From contig NC_053137.1 in assembly GCF_016808335.1 (NCBI RefSeq), positions 4,291,904 through 4,355,903 of the forward strand: 64,000 bases of DNA, given 5' to 3'. The notes beneath the pieces are model-generated. The model was given only the letters and a program-made list of their open reading frames with translations. It searched no databases and was not told the DNA's origin. Shown here one piece after another: positions 63,405-64,000 of the stretch (the stretch's first letter is position 1; every line of letters begins with the position of its first letter). Origin of the DNA: Panicum virgatum (Eukaryota > Streptophyta > Magnoliopsida > Poales > Poaceae). Made by a program: the position numbers and the translations under genes.

Positions 63405-64000
63405 CTATGGACAAATGTGGGTTACGATATAGAATTTTTCTGATGTTTATTGCGAATGACATTAGTAGCGAGAGTATATTCATATCGGAAAATCAGTCAC
63501 CCAATGAAGAGGCTCGATTTCACCTTGGAAATGTCTGTTATCAGTGGTGGACATATGATGGTTTGCCATTATATTAACTTTGATTATTTTTCATTCTTCC
63601 GAAAGGATTATTTATCACCATGCTTCTCATCCATGGAGCAAAAACAAAATACTTATTTGGATGGTAAGATTCCTTTATCGTTCCTTGGTCAGATATGTAA
63701 CCAGTTCTGATTGTATTATTTTGTACCTGATAAGCATGCTAAATGGTAAGAGACTTCAAAATGCCTTATTTGCCCATGTCATTCAGTCATTGTTAGTTTT
63801 ACTTGAACACATGTTAGATGTTCATCGAGAATGACATCTAAGAATGCCGCTAAAATGTTAGATGTTCAATATTATTCCAGTCCCATTATTGTTACTGCTA
63901 GTACCAGTGCTTGTAAAAAATGCCGCTAAAATGGTGCTTATTAGTAACAAGAACGAAACAGGCTGAATGAAATTTATAAAACCAGAGGATTCTATGATGC
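63405..64000. other. Probable intron or interior of second CACTA element
   Basis: AT-rich sequence with no supported exon on either strand. An acceptor (CCATAG) bounds the minus-strand exon at 63404, so at least the first part is likely intron. Confidence 0.35.

Overview
The window is nuclear DNA of a grass (Poaceae), most likely a panicoid. The genes have GC-rich first exons, GT-AG introns and plant-only families (photorespiratory glycolate oxidase, a TIFY/JAZ repressor, F-box/kelch, QALGGH C2H2 repressors). They sit in AT-rich DNA full of grass MITEs and CACTA, hAT, Mutator, Helitron, LTR and LINE sequences. No bacterial, viral or CRISPR-like locus was seen.

Layout. 1-7.2 kb: an intact nine-exon glycolate oxidase gene (+) converges on a two-exon JAZ-like TIFY gene (-) whose 2.7-kb intron carries a small Helitron-like element. 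7.2-14.1 kb: intergenic DNA with a degraded CACTA end, a PIF/Harbinger MITE and a 925-bp TIR element. 14.6-20.2 kb: two minus-strand genes, a five-exon DUF1365 protein and a single-exon F-box/kelch protein resembling Arabidopsis At1g30090. 20.9-23.7 kb: transposons with readable target-site duplications (TSDs): a Stowaway split by a hAT element, another Stowaway, and a 1.05-kb hairpin Mutator element. 24-26.7 kb: GC-rich repetitive DNA and a LINE fragment.

27-41 kb: three same-strand paralogues of a single-C2H2 zinc-finger repressor with EAR motifs (27.3, 34.3 and 40.5 kb). The third is broken by a pair of frameshifts. Between them lie MITEs, a LINE split by an LTR, and a tentative small spliced gene on the minus strand (31.8-33.5 kb). 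41-55 kb: almost all repeats, including a 1.17-kb CACTA element with TSD CAA, a second copy of the 8.8-kb MITE, and decayed gene pieces (a TBL/PMR5N N-terminus and an unrecognised family). 55.3-64 kb: a large CACTA element with a decayed TNP2-type transposase. It lies against a truncated LTR and is itself entered by a second CACTA element, read on the opposite strand and running off the window.

The clearly functional genes act in photorespiration (glycolate oxidase), jasmonate repression (TIFY/JAZ), probable ubiquitin ligation (F-box/kelch) and transcriptional repression (C2H2-EAR). They show no sign of forming one pathway. I found no convincing new biological system. The most interesting points are the EAR-bearing JAZ with a non-canonical degron, the decaying C2H2-EAR cluster, and the long hairpin Mutator element.
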